DNA from: an uncultured Treponema sp. | GTDB lineage: Bacteria > Spirochaetota > Spirochaetia > Treponematales > Treponemataceae | Assembly: GCA_937877535.1 (NCBI GenBank) | Contig: CALFJF010000019.1 | Coordinates: 62,001 to 126,000, forward strand | Length of the DNA: 64,000 nt | Reading direction: 5' to 3' | In this document: positions 36,196 through 44,882 of the stretch, one piece after another | Layout: every line of letters starts with the position of its first letter | Numbering within the stretch: position 1 is the stretch's first letter | Made by a program: the position numbers and the translations under genes | Notes under the pieces: model-generated | Databases searched by the model: none | The model's input: only the letters and a program-made list of their open reading frames with translations | Told to the model about the DNA's origin: nothing

Positions 36196-39033
36196 ATGAA
36201 AATATTTTTAAGAAAAAGACAATACAAAGCCCTTGCGCTCCTTTCTGTTTTATTTTTTTCTTGCCAAACTCTGCCCAAAAAAGACGATAGCGTCCAAAAA
36301 CTCATTCGCGAAGGAAAAAGCGAAGAAGCAAAAAAACGATTTGAGCGCGAGGACATCGACAACAAAGACGGCGACGGAAACACCGCGCTTCACGTAGCGG
36401 CGCAAATGGACGAAGCCGACTTGGTGAATTTTTTAATTATGGGAGGAGCTGGGCGCGAAATCACCAATAACGACGGCGACACGCCGCTTTTTTGCGCAAT
36501 ACGAAAAGACGCTCAAAAAGCAGGGGCAACGCTGACGCTTTTGCGCGCAAATATTTTTGCAAAAGACAAAAATGGCACGTCCGCGCTGGAAGCCGCTTTA
36601 GCGCACGACACGAACGGTGCGTGGTACAAAACGATGATAAACAGCCAAACGGCAATGCTTCGCGACACGGACGGGCAATCAATCGTTCATTATTTTGTAA
36701 AAACAAAAAACGAAAAGGCGATTGATTATTGCATTTCTCAACATTTAGATTGCGCGGTAAAAGACAAAAACGGAAACACGCCGCTTCATCTTGCTCTCAA
36801 AAATCCAAACGATTACGATTCGATAAAAATTGCGGCAAAACTTGTGCAATCGGGCGTTCCGCAAACGGAAGGCGAATGTGGCTATTTTGAGCAATCGGCG
36901 GCGGCTCGAAATCCGCTTTTGCGCTACGACGACGGGCAAACGCCGCTTCATATTGCGTCGATTTTGGGACACAGCGGAATCGTCGATTATCTTCTAAAAG
37001 AAAAATCGACGATTTCTCCTGCAACGCTGATGAACGCACAAGATATTGCAGGAGCAACCGCGCTTCACGAGGCAGTTCGCTACGGAAATGTTGAAGTGGC
37101 GCAAAAACTTCTCAAAGCGGGCGCGAATGTAAATGCCACGGACGCGCTCGGAAACACGCCCATTCTTCTTTTAATTCCTGCTGAAAAACAAGAAAAAATC
37201 TACCCGCTTTTGATTTCGCATGGAGCGGACACAAAAGCAAAAGATTCGTTTGGAGATTCCGTTTTTCACAAATGCACGATGTCTCGCGCAAGCGTAAAAA
37301 CGCTTTCGATTTTGCTCAATTCTGGAGCGGAAATCAACGCGCGAAACAAAGACGGTGCAACGCCACTCGCCGTTGCAATCGATTGCTCGATTCCTGAACA
37401 CGTTGATTTTTACGCTTCAAACGGCGCGGACATTTACGCTTCCGATAGGCACGCGCAAACTCCCGTTGGACGAGCGATAGACAGCGCGGACATTTCGATT
37501 TTTATGAGTCTTCTCTCCTCAAAAGAAAACATCAACTCAAAGGACTCAAACGGAAACTCGCCACTTCACCTTGCGATTCAGTCAAATGCACCCGATTCGT
37601 TTGTAAAATACCTTGTTGACAGAGGCGCGGACGTGGACGCACGGAACAGTTCTGGCGACAGCGTTCTTTTGATGGCAGCTCAACGAAATCGAAAAGAAGC
37701 AGGCGAGCGACTTATTGCAGGCGGGGCGGACATTTTTGCAACGAACACGCAAAATAATTCGCCGCTTCGCGTTTCGTTTACAAACAAAAAGGCTCGCGCG
37801 TGGCTTTTGAACGAAATGACTGCGCAAATGAAAGATGGAGCGGCAAACACTCCGCTTCATTACGCTGCCGAGTGGAAATACAAAAACGCGATTCTGCTTC
37901 TTTTTGAAAAAGGCGCAGATGCGCGGGCAAAAAACGCAAATGGAGAAACGGCGATTTTTAACGCAGTAAAAAGCGATTCGCCCACGATTATCGAACTGCT
38001 TGCGGAAAACGGTTGCCCTGTGGATTCTCGCTTTCAAGACGCACGGGATAATTTGGGAAACACGCCACTTCACGCCGCGGTCAAATTCAACTCAAAAAAC
38101 GCGGCAAAAAAACTCGTTGAATTGGGCGTTGACGTTGACGCTCAAAACGTAAGCGGCAGAACGGCTCTCGCGGATTCGTGCAGAGCGGGAAACGAAGAGC
38201 TTTCTCATCTTTTAATCGATTCGGGAGCCGACGTTGATGCCACAGACGCACTTGGCAGAACGGCTTTAATGGACGCAGTTTTTCAAAAAAACGAAAAAAT
38301 GGTCGATTTACTGTTGAACGCGGGCGCAAACGTTTCGGTGCAAGACATCAGCGGGCGAAGTGCGTTCCACGAAGCGGCAAAATCGGGCGAAAAATCAATA
38401 ATCGAACGGCTCAAAAACGCGGGAGCCGCGCCCCTCGCTCGCGACAGAGCAGGAGAAACGCCGTTTTCGATTGTTCTTTCAAGCGGAATCGACATGATTT
38501 TTGCTGTTCTTGGGCGCGACACATCGCTTTCCGACAGCGACGGAAATACGCCCGTTCATATCGCGGTCGAAAAAGGCGCGAGTCGAAAAGTCCTCACAGC
38601 CCTTTTGGACGCGGGATTTCCAGTAAGTCAAAGAAACTCGAACGGAGAAACTGCGCTCTCGCTTGCTGTAAAAAACGGAAAAAGTCCGCTCGCGCTCGCT
38701 CTTTTGGAAAAAGGCGCAGACCCGTTTGTTTCGGATTCAACGGGAGAAAGCGCGCTTTCGTTTGTCATCAAAGAAAAAAATCGCTACATTCTTGACGCAA
38801 TCGCTCGAACGAATGCAAGAAAAACCGACAGAGCAGGCGACGGCATTTTGCATTACGCCGCAAGAATCGCGGACGCGGAAACGGCAACATATCTTATTGG
38901 ATTGGGATTAGACAAAACTGCAAAAAACATCGCAGGAGAAACGCCCGAAAAACTTGCGTTAAGATGGAATCGCGCAGAAATCGCCGCGATTTTGTCTGGA
39001 AAAAACGCAAAAGACTCGATAGACGCAAAATAA
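36196..39033 (+). CDS. long ankyrin-repeat lipoprotein
   Basis: A 945-residue lipoprotein. The signal peptide ends in lipobox LFFSC at about residue 24. The mature protein is a continuous solenoid of more than twenty ankyrin repeats of about 33 residues, with typical TPLHxAA and LLxxGAD motifs (DGNTALHVAAQMDEADLVNF; LGRTALMDAVFQKNEKMVDL). No other domain is visible. The ribosome site is weak (CGGGAAAAA). Ankyrin solenoids bind other proteins; lipidation places this one in the envelope. Host interaction is possible but only inferred. It converges on the ABC exporter operon with an 11-base gap. Confidence 0.92.
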   Translation: MKIFLRKRQYKALALLSVLFFSCQTLPKKDDSVQKLIREGKSEEAKKRFEREDIDNKDGDGNTALHVAAQMDEADLVNFLIMGGAGREITNNDGDTPLFCAIRKDAQKAGATLTLLRANIFAKDKNGTSALEAALAHDTNGAWYKTMINSQTAMLRDTDGQSIVHYFVKTKNEKAIDYCISQHLDCAVKDKNGNTPLHLALKNPNDYDSIKIAAKLVQSGVPQTEGECGYFEQSAAARNPLLRYDDGQTPLHIASILGHSGIVDYLLKEKSTISPATLMNAQDIAGATALHEAVRYGNVEVAQKLLKAGANVNATDALGNTPILLLIPAEKQEKIYPLLISHGADTKAKDSFGDSVFHKCTMSRASVKTLSILLNSGAEINARNKDGATPLAVAIDCSIPEHVDFYASNGADIYASDRHAQTPVGRAIDSADISIFMSLLSSKENINSKDSNGNSPLHLAIQSNAPDSFVKYLVDRGADVDARNSSGDSVLLMAAQRNRKEAGERLIAGGADIFATNTQNNSPLRVSFTNKKARAWLLNEMTAQMKDGAANTPLHYAAEWKYKNAILLLFEKGADARAKNANGETAIFNAVKSDSPTIIELLAENGCPVDSRFQDARDNLGNTPLHAAVKFNSKNAAKKLVELGVDVDAQNVSGRTALADSCRAGNEELSHLLIDSGADVDATDALGRTALMDAVFQKNEKMVDLLLNAGANVSVQDISGRSAFHEAAKSGEKSIIERLKNAGAAPLARDRAGETPFSIVLSSGIDMIFAVLGRDTSLSDSDGNTPVHIAVEKGASRKVLTALLDAGFPVSQRNSNGETALSLAVKNGKSPLALALLEKGADPFVSDSTGESALSFVIKEKNRYILDAIARTNARKTDRAGDGILHYAARIADAETATYLIGLGLDKTAKNIAGETPEKLALRWNRAEIAAILSGKNAKDSIDAK

Positions 39034-39044
39034 GCAAAAACGAT

Positions 39045-40922
39045 TTACTGGAGTCGAAGCCCGCCCGTGCAAAGACTCCAGTATTTTCCTTTTTGCAAAA
39101 GCAAAGATTCGTGCGTTCCCATTTCAGAAACCGCGCCATTTTCAAGAACGATGATTTTGTCTGCGCCGCGAACGGTTGAAAGTCGGTGCGCAATCACCAC
39201 GGAAGTCCGTCCGCTCATAAGGTCGTTTATGCCTTTTTGAACTAAAGATTCGGTTCGAGTGTCGATTGAACTCGTGGCTTCGTCCAAAAGCAAAATGGGA
39301 TTTGCGGCACACGCCGAGCGCGCGATTGAAAGAAGTTGCCGCTGCCCTTGCGAAAGAGCCGCGCCGCCTCCAGTCAAAATCGTGTTGTAGCCGTCGGGAA
39401 GGCGCGAAATAAAAGAGTCCGCATTTGCCATTTTTGCCGCCCGTTCAACTTCTTCGTCGGTAGCAAACGGCGAGCCGTAGCGAATATTGTCTTTTACGGA
39501 AACTGAAAAAAGATTCACATCTTGCAAAACCATTCCAACCGCCCGCCGAACGCTCTCTCGCTTTATATCAGAAATCGGAATTCCGTCGAGCAAAATCTCT
39601 CCGTCGCCGTCTTTTATGTCGTAAAACCGCGAAATCAAACTTGCAACCGTTGTTTTTCCAGAACCTGTTGAGCCAACGAGTGCGAGTTTTTCGCCGTCAG
39701 AAAGCGAAAACGAAACGTGTCGCAAAACATTCACGCCCGTTTTGTACGAAAAATCAACAGATTTGAATTCGAGTTCGCCTTTGAGTTTTTTGAGTTGCCC
39801 CGTAGCGTGAGCCTTCCACGCCCAAATTCCGCTTTTTGAATCACTTTCCAAAAGAGAAGAGCCTGATTGCTTCGCGTAAACGAGCGACACAGAGCCGCTT
39901 TCGTCTTCGCATTGTTCGTCAAGCGTTGAAAAAATCCGCTCCGCGCCTGCAAGCGCGTTCAAAATGTTGTTTATTTGCTGACTTAATTGAGAAAGTGGCT
40001 GACTAAAAGAGCGAGTTGACTGAAGAAAAGCCGCCACAGTTCCAATATCCGTGATTCCCAAAATAATCAAAACGGCTCCAAAAACCGCGCAAAACGCATA
40101 TTGCAAATGCGAAAGATTATTTGTAATTGGACCAATTACGCTTGCAAGAATATTCGCCTGCGTTCCCGCTTCACACAAAGAATCGTTTATTTCACGAAAA
40201 TCCAAAAACGATTTTTCTTCTCGCGTAAACGCTTTTACCACAAAACGCCCCGAAACGAGTTCTTCGATAAATCCGTTGGCACGCGCAATTTGCGCTTGCT
40301 GATTTCTAAACGCTCTAGCCGATTTTTTTGCAAGAAAAGCCGAAAGCATCATCATCACAAAAACGAGCAACACAAGCAACGCAGTCAAATGAATCGAAAG
40401 CGCGCACATCATCACAAAAACGAGCAGCACTTGCAAAATCGACGAAAAAAGTTGCGGAACGCTTTGACTAAACATATCGCGCAACGCGTCAACGTCGTTC
40501 GTAAAAAGCGACATCACAGAACCGCGATTTTTTCCGTCGTAAAAAGAAAGCGGGAGTTTTTCGACTTTTTCAAAAAGTTCCGTGCGAATTTTTTTGAGAA
40601 CGTTCGTTGAAACAAAAAGCAAAATCCTCGCACTCAAAAAAGACGTTCCAGCACTCAGCGCGTAAGTAAAAATGAGAAGCAAAATGAGGCGAAAAAAAGC
40701 GTTCATGTCGGCGTTTTTTGAGGCAATGTAGGGAACGATGTAATCGTTTAGAGCGGGTTTCAAAAGCCATGTTCCAAAAACGAGCGAAAGCGAACTGAGC
40801 GCGGTGAGCAGAAAAACAAAAAACACAAGAACGCGATAGCAAGCAAGATACGAAAGAAGGCGCACAATCGTTCGGCGAGAATTTTTTGGTTTTTGAACGC
40901 CGCGCATTTTTATATGTGGCAT
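39045..40922 (-). CDS. ABC exporter half-transporter, subunit B (consensus Walker B)
   Basis: A 625-residue type IV ABC exporter half with GGAGAAGAA before its ATG. Six helices fill residues 20-330; the nucleotide-binding domain follows, with Walker A LVGSTGSGKTTVASLI and Walker B LLLDEATSSID with the catalytic Glu. The signature is AALSQGQRQL, departing from LSGGQ. An insert of about 50 residues (YAKQSGSSLLESDSKSGIWA) separates the membrane and ATPase domains. Its partner is the gene just upstream (40959). Such heterodimers export drugs, lipids or peptides; substrate unknown. Confidence 0.93.
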   Translation of the reverse strand: MPHIKMRGVQKPKNSRRTIVRLLSYLACYRVLVFFVFLLTALSSLSLVFGTWLLKPALNDYIVPYIASKNADMNAFFRLILLLIFTYALSAGTSFLSARILLFVSTNVLKKIRTELFEKVEKLPLSFYDGKNRGSVMSLFTNDVDALRDMFSQSVPQLFSSILQVLLVFVMMCALSIHLTALLVLLVFVMMMLSAFLAKKSARAFRNQQAQIARANGFIEELVSGRFVVKAFTREEKSFLDFREINDSLCEAGTQANILASVIGPITNNLSHLQYAFCAVFGAVLIILGITDIGTVAAFLQSTRSFSQPLSQLSQQINNILNALAGAERIFSTLDEQCEDESGSVSLVYAKQSGSSLLESDSKSGIWAWKAHATGQLKKLKGELEFKSVDFSYKTGVNVLRHVSFSLSDGEKLALVGSTGSGKTTVASLISRFYDIKDGDGEILLDGIPISDIKRESVRRAVGMVLQDVNLFSVSVKDNIRYGSPFATDEEVERAAKMANADSFISRLPDGYNTILTGGGAALSQGQRQLLSIARSACAANPILLLDEATSSIDTRTESLVQKGINDLMSGRTSVVIAHRLSTVRGADKIIVLENGAVSEMGTHESLLLQKGKYWSLCTGGLRLQ

Positions 40923-40958
40923 AGTTCTTCTCCGTGTTTTGATTTTTGAAAAAGAGCG

Positions 40959-42689
40959 TCATTCATTTCCGTCGTCCTCCTTTTGAGAAGCATACAATTC
41001 GCGATAAACCGAGCAAGAAGAAAGCAAAAAATCGTGCGTTCCCACGCCCGCAATTTTTCCGTCATCTAAAACAATGATTCTGTCGGCAGCAAGAACGCTT
41101 TTTATCCGTTGCGCGATTATGATTTTGGTGGTTTTGGAAAGAAAATCCGAATTTTGTAACGAAGCGCGAATTTTTCGCTCCGTTGAAGCGTCAACTGCCG
41201 AAAGCGAATCGTCGAGAATGAGGATTTTTGGCTTTTTTAGAATTGCGCGCGCAATGCAAAGCCGTTGCCGTTGCCCGCCCGAAAGCGTTACGCCACCCTG
41301 CCCTATTTTTTCGTTGTATCCGTTTGGAAAGGCGCGAACAAAATCGTCTGCGGCGGCAATGGTACAAGATTCAACAAGTTCTTGATTTGTTGCGTTTTCT
41401 TTTCCCCAAAACAGATTTTCTTGAATCGTTCCCGAAAACAACTCGCTTTTTTGCGGCACAAACGCAATTTCCTTTCTAAGCGCGCGAATATCGTAATCGC
41501 GCACATTTTTTCCGCCAACGCGCACGATTCCATTTGCAACATCCAAAAATCTCGGAATCAAGCGAATGAGCGTAGACTTTGCGCTTCCTGTACCGCCAAG
41601 AATTCCAACGAATTCTCCAGACTCGATTTTTAGATTGATTTTTGAAAGAACGGGACGATTTTTTGTGTACTCAAAATCCACGTCCAAAAATTCCACCGAA
41701 CCGTCAGAAAGTGTTGTTTCCGTTCCTCCCGCGTCTTCGATTGGCTCGTCCAAAAGTTCGCTAATTCTCAAAATGCTTGCGCGAGAAAGAACGACTTGAA
41801 CAAAAATCATTCCGAGCATCATCAAACTCATCAAAACGCGGGAAATATACGAAAGAAAACTGATTAAACCGCCAACGCTCATTTCTTCCGAGAGAATCAT
41901 CGAGCCTCCAAACCAAAGCGCGGAGGCAATGCAAAGATAAACGACAAATTGCATGAGCGGCGAACTTAACACAACGATTTTTTCCGCATTTTGTTGCGCG
42001 CGACGCAAAGAATCGGCGATTTTTGAAAAACGTTCGCTTTCAAAATCCTCACGAACAAAAGCCTTCACCGTTCGTATCGCCGACAGATTTTCTTGCACCA
42101 TCACGTTCATTTCGTCGTATTGCTTAAACATCGCGCAAAATCTTGGATACGCGACTCGATTTATGAAAATCAAAAGGAACGCGAGCGGAGGCACGGCAGC
42201 AAAAAAAATCAGCGAAAGACGCGAATTGATGGACGAAGCCATAAAAATGCCAAGGATGAGCATCAACGGAGCGCGAACGCACGAACGCACGATATTTTGA
42301 TACAGATTTTGAACGTTTGTAACGTCGGTCGTTAGGCGCGTTACAAGAGAGCCTGTGCCAAATTTCTCAGAACTGCAAAAAGAAAATTGTTGCACCGCCT
42401 CAAAAAGAAGCCTTCGGAGATTCCTTGAAAACCCAAACGCTGCAATGGAAGAAAACCGTCCACACGCCACTCCAAAGCAAAGCGAAACAATCGACATTAA
42501 CGCCATAATTGCGCCCAATCGAAGAACGAGCGGAAGATTTTTTGAGGCAATTCCCTCGTCAACGATTTTTGCCATAACGAGCGGAATCGTTGTTTCCATT
42601 AAAACCTCGCCGAGCATAAAAATCGGCGACAAAGCCGTGTAAACCTTATACCGCTTTTCAAGCCCCACAGTAAATTTTTCCACGCGCAT
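40959..42689 (-). CDS. ABC exporter half-transporter, subunit A (degenerate Walker B)
   Basis: A 576-residue ABC exporter half with six helices in residues 15-320. The ATPase domain has Walker A LGGTGSAKSTLIRLI, signature VTLSGGQRQRL and Walker B LILDDSLSAVD, where Asp replaces the catalytic Glu. Combined with the LSQGQ signature of the partner gene, this gives one consensus and one degenerate ATP site, the hallmark of heterodimeric exporters such as BmrCD or TM287/288. It precedes its partner by 36 bases on the same transcript. It follows hisF after 186 bases that contain a degenerate repeat copy. No ribosome site is clear before the ATG. Confidence 0.93.
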   Translation of the reverse strand: MRVEKFTVGLEKRYKVYTALSPIFMLGEVLMETTIPLVMAKIVDEGIASKNLPLVLRLGAIMALMSIVSLCFGVACGRFSSIAAFGFSRNLRRLLFEAVQQFSFCSSEKFGTGSLVTRLTTDVTNVQNLYQNIVRSCVRAPLMLILGIFMASSINSRLSLIFFAAVPPLAFLLIFINRVAYPRFCAMFKQYDEMNVMVQENLSAIRTVKAFVREDFESERFSKIADSLRRAQQNAEKIVVLSSPLMQFVVYLCIASALWFGGSMILSEEMSVGGLISFLSYISRVLMSLMMLGMIFVQVVLSRASILRISELLDEPIEDAGGTETTLSDGSVEFLDVDFEYTKNRPVLSKINLKIESGEFVGILGGTGSAKSTLIRLIPRFLDVANGIVRVGGKNVRDYDIRALRKEIAFVPQKSELFSGTIQENLFWGKENATNQELVESCTIAAADDFVRAFPNGYNEKIGQGGVTLSGGQRQRLCIARAILKKPKILILDDSLSAVDASTERKIRASLQNSDFLSKTTKIIIAQRIKSVLAADRIIVLDDGKIAGVGTHDFLLSSCSVYRELYASQKEDDGNE

Positions 42690-42828
42690 AATAAAAAATC
42701 ATACACCACCCGCGCCGTCGTTTTCCAATGAATTTTTCGTTATGAAAAAACGCATTGAAATCACTTTTTTTTCTCTCGCTGTCTTCTCTCGCTTTGCAGT
42801 CAGGCTATTCGCGCAATTCCTACGCTCT

Positions 42829-42853
42829 GGTAGTTTCGATACGCTTTGCTACT
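42829..42853. repeat. degenerate 25-base palindromic repeat unit
   Basis: GGTAGTTTCGATACGCTTTG and the next five bases resemble the 25-base units at 43653-43707 and inside hisH: the inner TTTCGA is conserved and the ends are partly complementary (GGTAG/CTACT). It lies in the otherwise empty 186 bases between hisF and the ABC exporter. Confidence 0.5.
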
Positions 42854-42875
42854 TCCTACAAAGCCCGTTTGCTTT

Positions 42876-43640
42876 TTACAACCGCACAGGCACGCCAAGC
42901 GCATTCAAATCTCGTTTGATTCCGTCAACAGTGTAGCCCATCGAGTGAACCATGCTCGCGATCAAGGCGGCATCGGCTTTTCCGCTCGTTAAAACATCTG
43001 CCAAATGCTTGGGAGTGCCACCGCCGCCCGAAGCAATCACGGGAACACTCACATTTTCGGCAATCATGCGCGTAACGATGAGTTCGTAGCCATGCCGAAC
43101 GCCGTCCGCATCGATTGAATTCAAGACGATTTCGCCCGCACCGAGCGAAACGGCTTTTTTTGCCCATTCGAGCGCGTCAAGGTCGGTTTTGACCCGCCCG
43201 CCGTTGATGAAAACTCGGTAGCCGCTCGGCATTTCGCTGTCGCGGGCGGCATCCATTCCCAAAACGATGCACTGGTTTCCGAAAATTCTCGCGCCATCGC
43301 GAATCAAATCGGGATTTTTGACCGCCTGCGAGTTGAGGCTGATTTTTTCCGCGCCCGCCAAAATCGTGGAGCGAATGTCTTCAATCGTGCCGATTCCGCC
43401 GCCCACGCAAAACGGAATGAACACTTGCTCCGCCACGCGAGAAATCAAATCGAGAATCGGGCCTCGCCCCCGCGCACTCGCCATGATGTCGTAAAACACG
43501 AGTTCGTCAACGCCCTGCTCGTAATATTTTTTTGCCATCTCCACCGGGTCGCCGATGTCAACATTGTTCTGAAACTTCACGCCCTTAGTCGTGCGCCCGT
43601 CTTTCACATCAAGACAGACGATAATTCGTTTTTTTAACAT
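42876..43640 (-). CDS. hisF: imidazole glycerol phosphate synthase cyclase subunit
   Basis: A 254-residue TIM barrel. The ATG at 43640 has AAGGAAAA upstream and begins the conserved MLKKRIIVCLDVKDGR; the longer frame upstream reads through a repeat element. Catalytic Asp residues lie in CLDV and in VLGMDAARD, and phosphate-binding loops in CVGGGIGTIEDIRS and VIASGGGGTPKH. HisF combines the labile ammonia from HisH with PRFAR to give IGP and AICAR. No other histidine genes are in the window, so this HisHF pair is isolated. Related pairs can also serve amidotransfer steps in sugar biosynthesis, so a role outside histidine synthesis is possible. Confidence 0.93.
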   Translation of the reverse strand: MLKKRIIVCLDVKDGRTTKGVKFQNNVDIGDPVEMAKKYYEQGVDELVFYDIMASARGRGPILDLISRVAEQVFIPFCVGGGIGTIEDIRSTILAGAEKISLNSQAVKNPDLIRDGARIFGNQCIVLGMDAARDSEMPSGYRVFINGGRVKTDLDALEWAKKAVSLGAGEIVLNSIDADGVRHGYELIVTRMIAENVSVPVIASGGGGTPKHLADVLTSGKADAALIASMVHSMGYTVDGIKRDLNALGVPVRL

Positions 43641-43652
43641 AATTTTCCTTGC

Positions 43653-43707
43653 GGTCATTGAGCTTGTCGAAATGACCAAAAATGTGGTTTCGACAAGCTG
43701 GGCCACC
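43653..43707. repeat. pair of 25-base palindromic repeat units in the hisH-hisF gap
   Basis: Unit 1 (43653-43677) begins GGTCATTGAGCTTGTCGAAA and ends ATGACC; its outer 7 bases are complementary. Unit 2 (43683-43707) is a related unit in the opposite orientation. Between them, AGCTTGTCGAAA (43661-43672) and TTTCGACAAGCT (43688-43699) are a perfect 12-base inverted repeat. The whole block can fold into a strong hairpin within the 69-base gap between hisH and hisF, where it could affect mRNA stability or read-through. Confidence 0.85.
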
Positions 43708-43709
43708 TG

Positions 43710-44582
43710 TTACTTTATAAAATTCTCCAGAATTTTCAGACCTGCCCGTCCGCTTTTTTCGGGATGGAACTGAAAGGCGGTGATGCTTCCTCTTGAAACG
43801 CAGGCGGGAACTCGGCAACCATAGTCCGCGTAGGCTTTGACGATGCTTTCATCGCTCGGCTGAATCAAGTACGAATGCACGAAATAGAAATCTGATGTTT
43901 CGTCCACACCGTTGAACAATGGCGAAGAGCCGTTTGCGAATTCGAGATTGTTCCAGCCCATGTGCGGCACTTTGAGAGAAGCGCGGTCATTAAGCTTGTT
44001 GAAATGACCTTGCTCGGATACAGTGGTCAATTTGTCTTTTGTGGTGATTGAGCTAGTCGAAATCACCGAAGAGTTTGCTGTCTTGGTGGTTTCGAGAGCC
44101 TCAACCACCGCAGTTTTCGGCTCAACCGCCTCAGTTTTCGGCTCAACCGCCTCAGTTTTCGGCTTAATTGCCGATTCTTTCGACTTAGCCGTCATTCCCT
44201 CACCAGATGCCGAAACAAGTTCAGCATGACGAGAGTGCGCATTTTCTTTCCACACGCTTTCAAAATGGCGGATTGTGCCTTTGAGTAATCCCAAGCAATC
44301 AACATCGCCTTCTTCGGAATAATCAAAAATTATTTGGCTTCCGAGGCAAATTCCCATGAGGGGCTTTTTTGCCGCCACCCAGTCGCGCAAAAACGAGTCG
44401 AAGCCAGTTTTCTTGAGCTGCTCCATCGCGTACTTTGCCTCGCCCACGCCCGGGAAAATGAGACGGTCGCAGTTTTCCAAATCAGCGGGATTTTTTGAGA
44501 GCACATAATCCGTCTTTAAGAACGAAAGCGCGCGCTCCACGCTTTTTATATTCCCTGCGTTATAATCAACGATTCCAACCAT
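43710..44582 (-). CDS. hisH: imidazole glycerol phosphate synthase glutaminase subunit with an in-frame repeat-derived insert
   Basis: A 290-residue protein from the ATG at 44582, against about 200 residues for typical HisH. It is the glutaminase that supplies ammonia to HisF. The class I triad is intact: C79 in GICLGSQ, and H273 and E275 in FQFHPEKS. Residues about 112-201 have no place in the family; they lie just before the conserved KVPHMGWNNL. This segment is low-complexity (three 7-residue EPKTEAV-like repeats) and carries RHAELVSAS, a peptide produced when a widespread palindromic repeat is translated. The DNA of the insert contains several such repeats. The frame is open throughout, so the insert is probably tolerated as a surface loop. 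Confidence 0.9.
   Translation of the reverse strand: MVGIVDYNAGNIKSVERALSFLKTDYVLSKNPADLENCDRLIFPGVGEAKYAMEQLKKTGFDSFLRDWVAAKKPLMGICLGSQIIFDYSEEGDVDCLGLLKGTIRHFESVWKENAHSRHAELVSASGEGMTAKSKESAIKPKTEAVEPKTEAVEPKTAVVEALETTKTANSSVISTSSITTKDKLTTVSEQGHFNKLNDRASLKVPHMGWNNLEFANGSSPLFNGVDETSDFYFVHSYLIQPSDESIVKAYADYGCRVPACVSRGSITAFQFHPEKSGRAGLKILENFIK
43980..44249. repeat. cluster of palindromic repeat units inserted in hisH
   Basis: Within about 270 bases there are three 25-base units with complementary ends: 43985-44009 (GGTCATT...AATGACC), 44043-44067 (GGTGATT...AATCACC) and 44085-44109 (GGTGGTT...AACCACC). The third is in the opposite orientation and its outer ends pair. A fourth, different element at 44190-44231 has CGTCAT/ATGACG ends and encodes RHAELVSAS on the minus strand. 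These match in form the intergenic units at 43653-43707. The total is a multiple of three with no stop in the hisH frame. Confidence 0.85.
44111..44173. repeat. 21-base tandem repeat, three copies, inside hisH
   Basis: The unit CAGTTTTCGGCTCAACCGCC plus one base is repeated nearly exactly twice, and a third copy has several changes. On the coding strand it gives repeated EPKTEAV heptapeptides. It lies between the third palindromic unit and the RHAELVSAS element. Confidence 0.8.
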
Positions 44583-44592
44583 AATGAAGCAA

Positions 44593-44621
44593 ATTTTATC
44601 GGCAGCGCAAAGCGTGGTCAA
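44593..44621 (-). promoter_or_regulatory. promoter of hisH, very short leader
   Basis: On the minus strand TTGACC (44621-44616), a 17-base spacer and TAAAAT (44598-44593). Only 10 bases separate the -10 box from the hisH ATG at 44582, and no ribosome site is present. The mRNA would have a leader of about 3-5 bases. Confidence 0.6.
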
Positions 44622-44666
44622 CGGGGGCGTTTTTCATATTTCTGGGATTTTCGCCGAAAATAGTGT

Positions 44667-44882
44667 ATGCAATACCAACTTTTTCCAGTAATCAAAGCAG
44701 TCGTGTCAGACCCAAGAGTCATTTTTACGGCATTGTTTGTCATTTTTTACATATTTATAGTCGGGAAAGTCGTAAAATACCAAAAGAAAATCCGCCCCGT
44801 AAAAGTCAAGAAATCGTTTGCCCCGCCGCCAGAAGAAAAGCAGGAAAACGCAAGCGAAGGAGAATCTGAGGCAGAGGCATAG
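44667..44882 (+). CDS. small single-span membrane protein
   Basis: A 71-residue protein with one hydrophobic helix (IFTALFVIFYIFIVGKVVKY, about residues 19-38), followed by a basic stretch and an acidic Pro/Glu/Ser tail. It diverges from hisH and its 3' end overlaps the recQ 3' end by 77 bases on the opposite strand. The ribosome site is poor. The membrane-helix layout and Lys-then-Glu charge pattern look like a real protein rather than a shadow of recQ, but this is not proven. Confidence 0.55.
   Translation: MQYQLFPVIKAVVSDPRVIFTALFVIFYIFIVGKVVKYQKKIRPVKVKKSFAPPPEEKQENASEGESEAEA

Noticed and set aside
44023..44229. Small plus-strand open frame with VVIELVEITEEF inside hisH
   Set aside because: This peptide is what the palindromic repeat gives when read on the other strand; similar spurious peptides arise wherever the repeat occurs.
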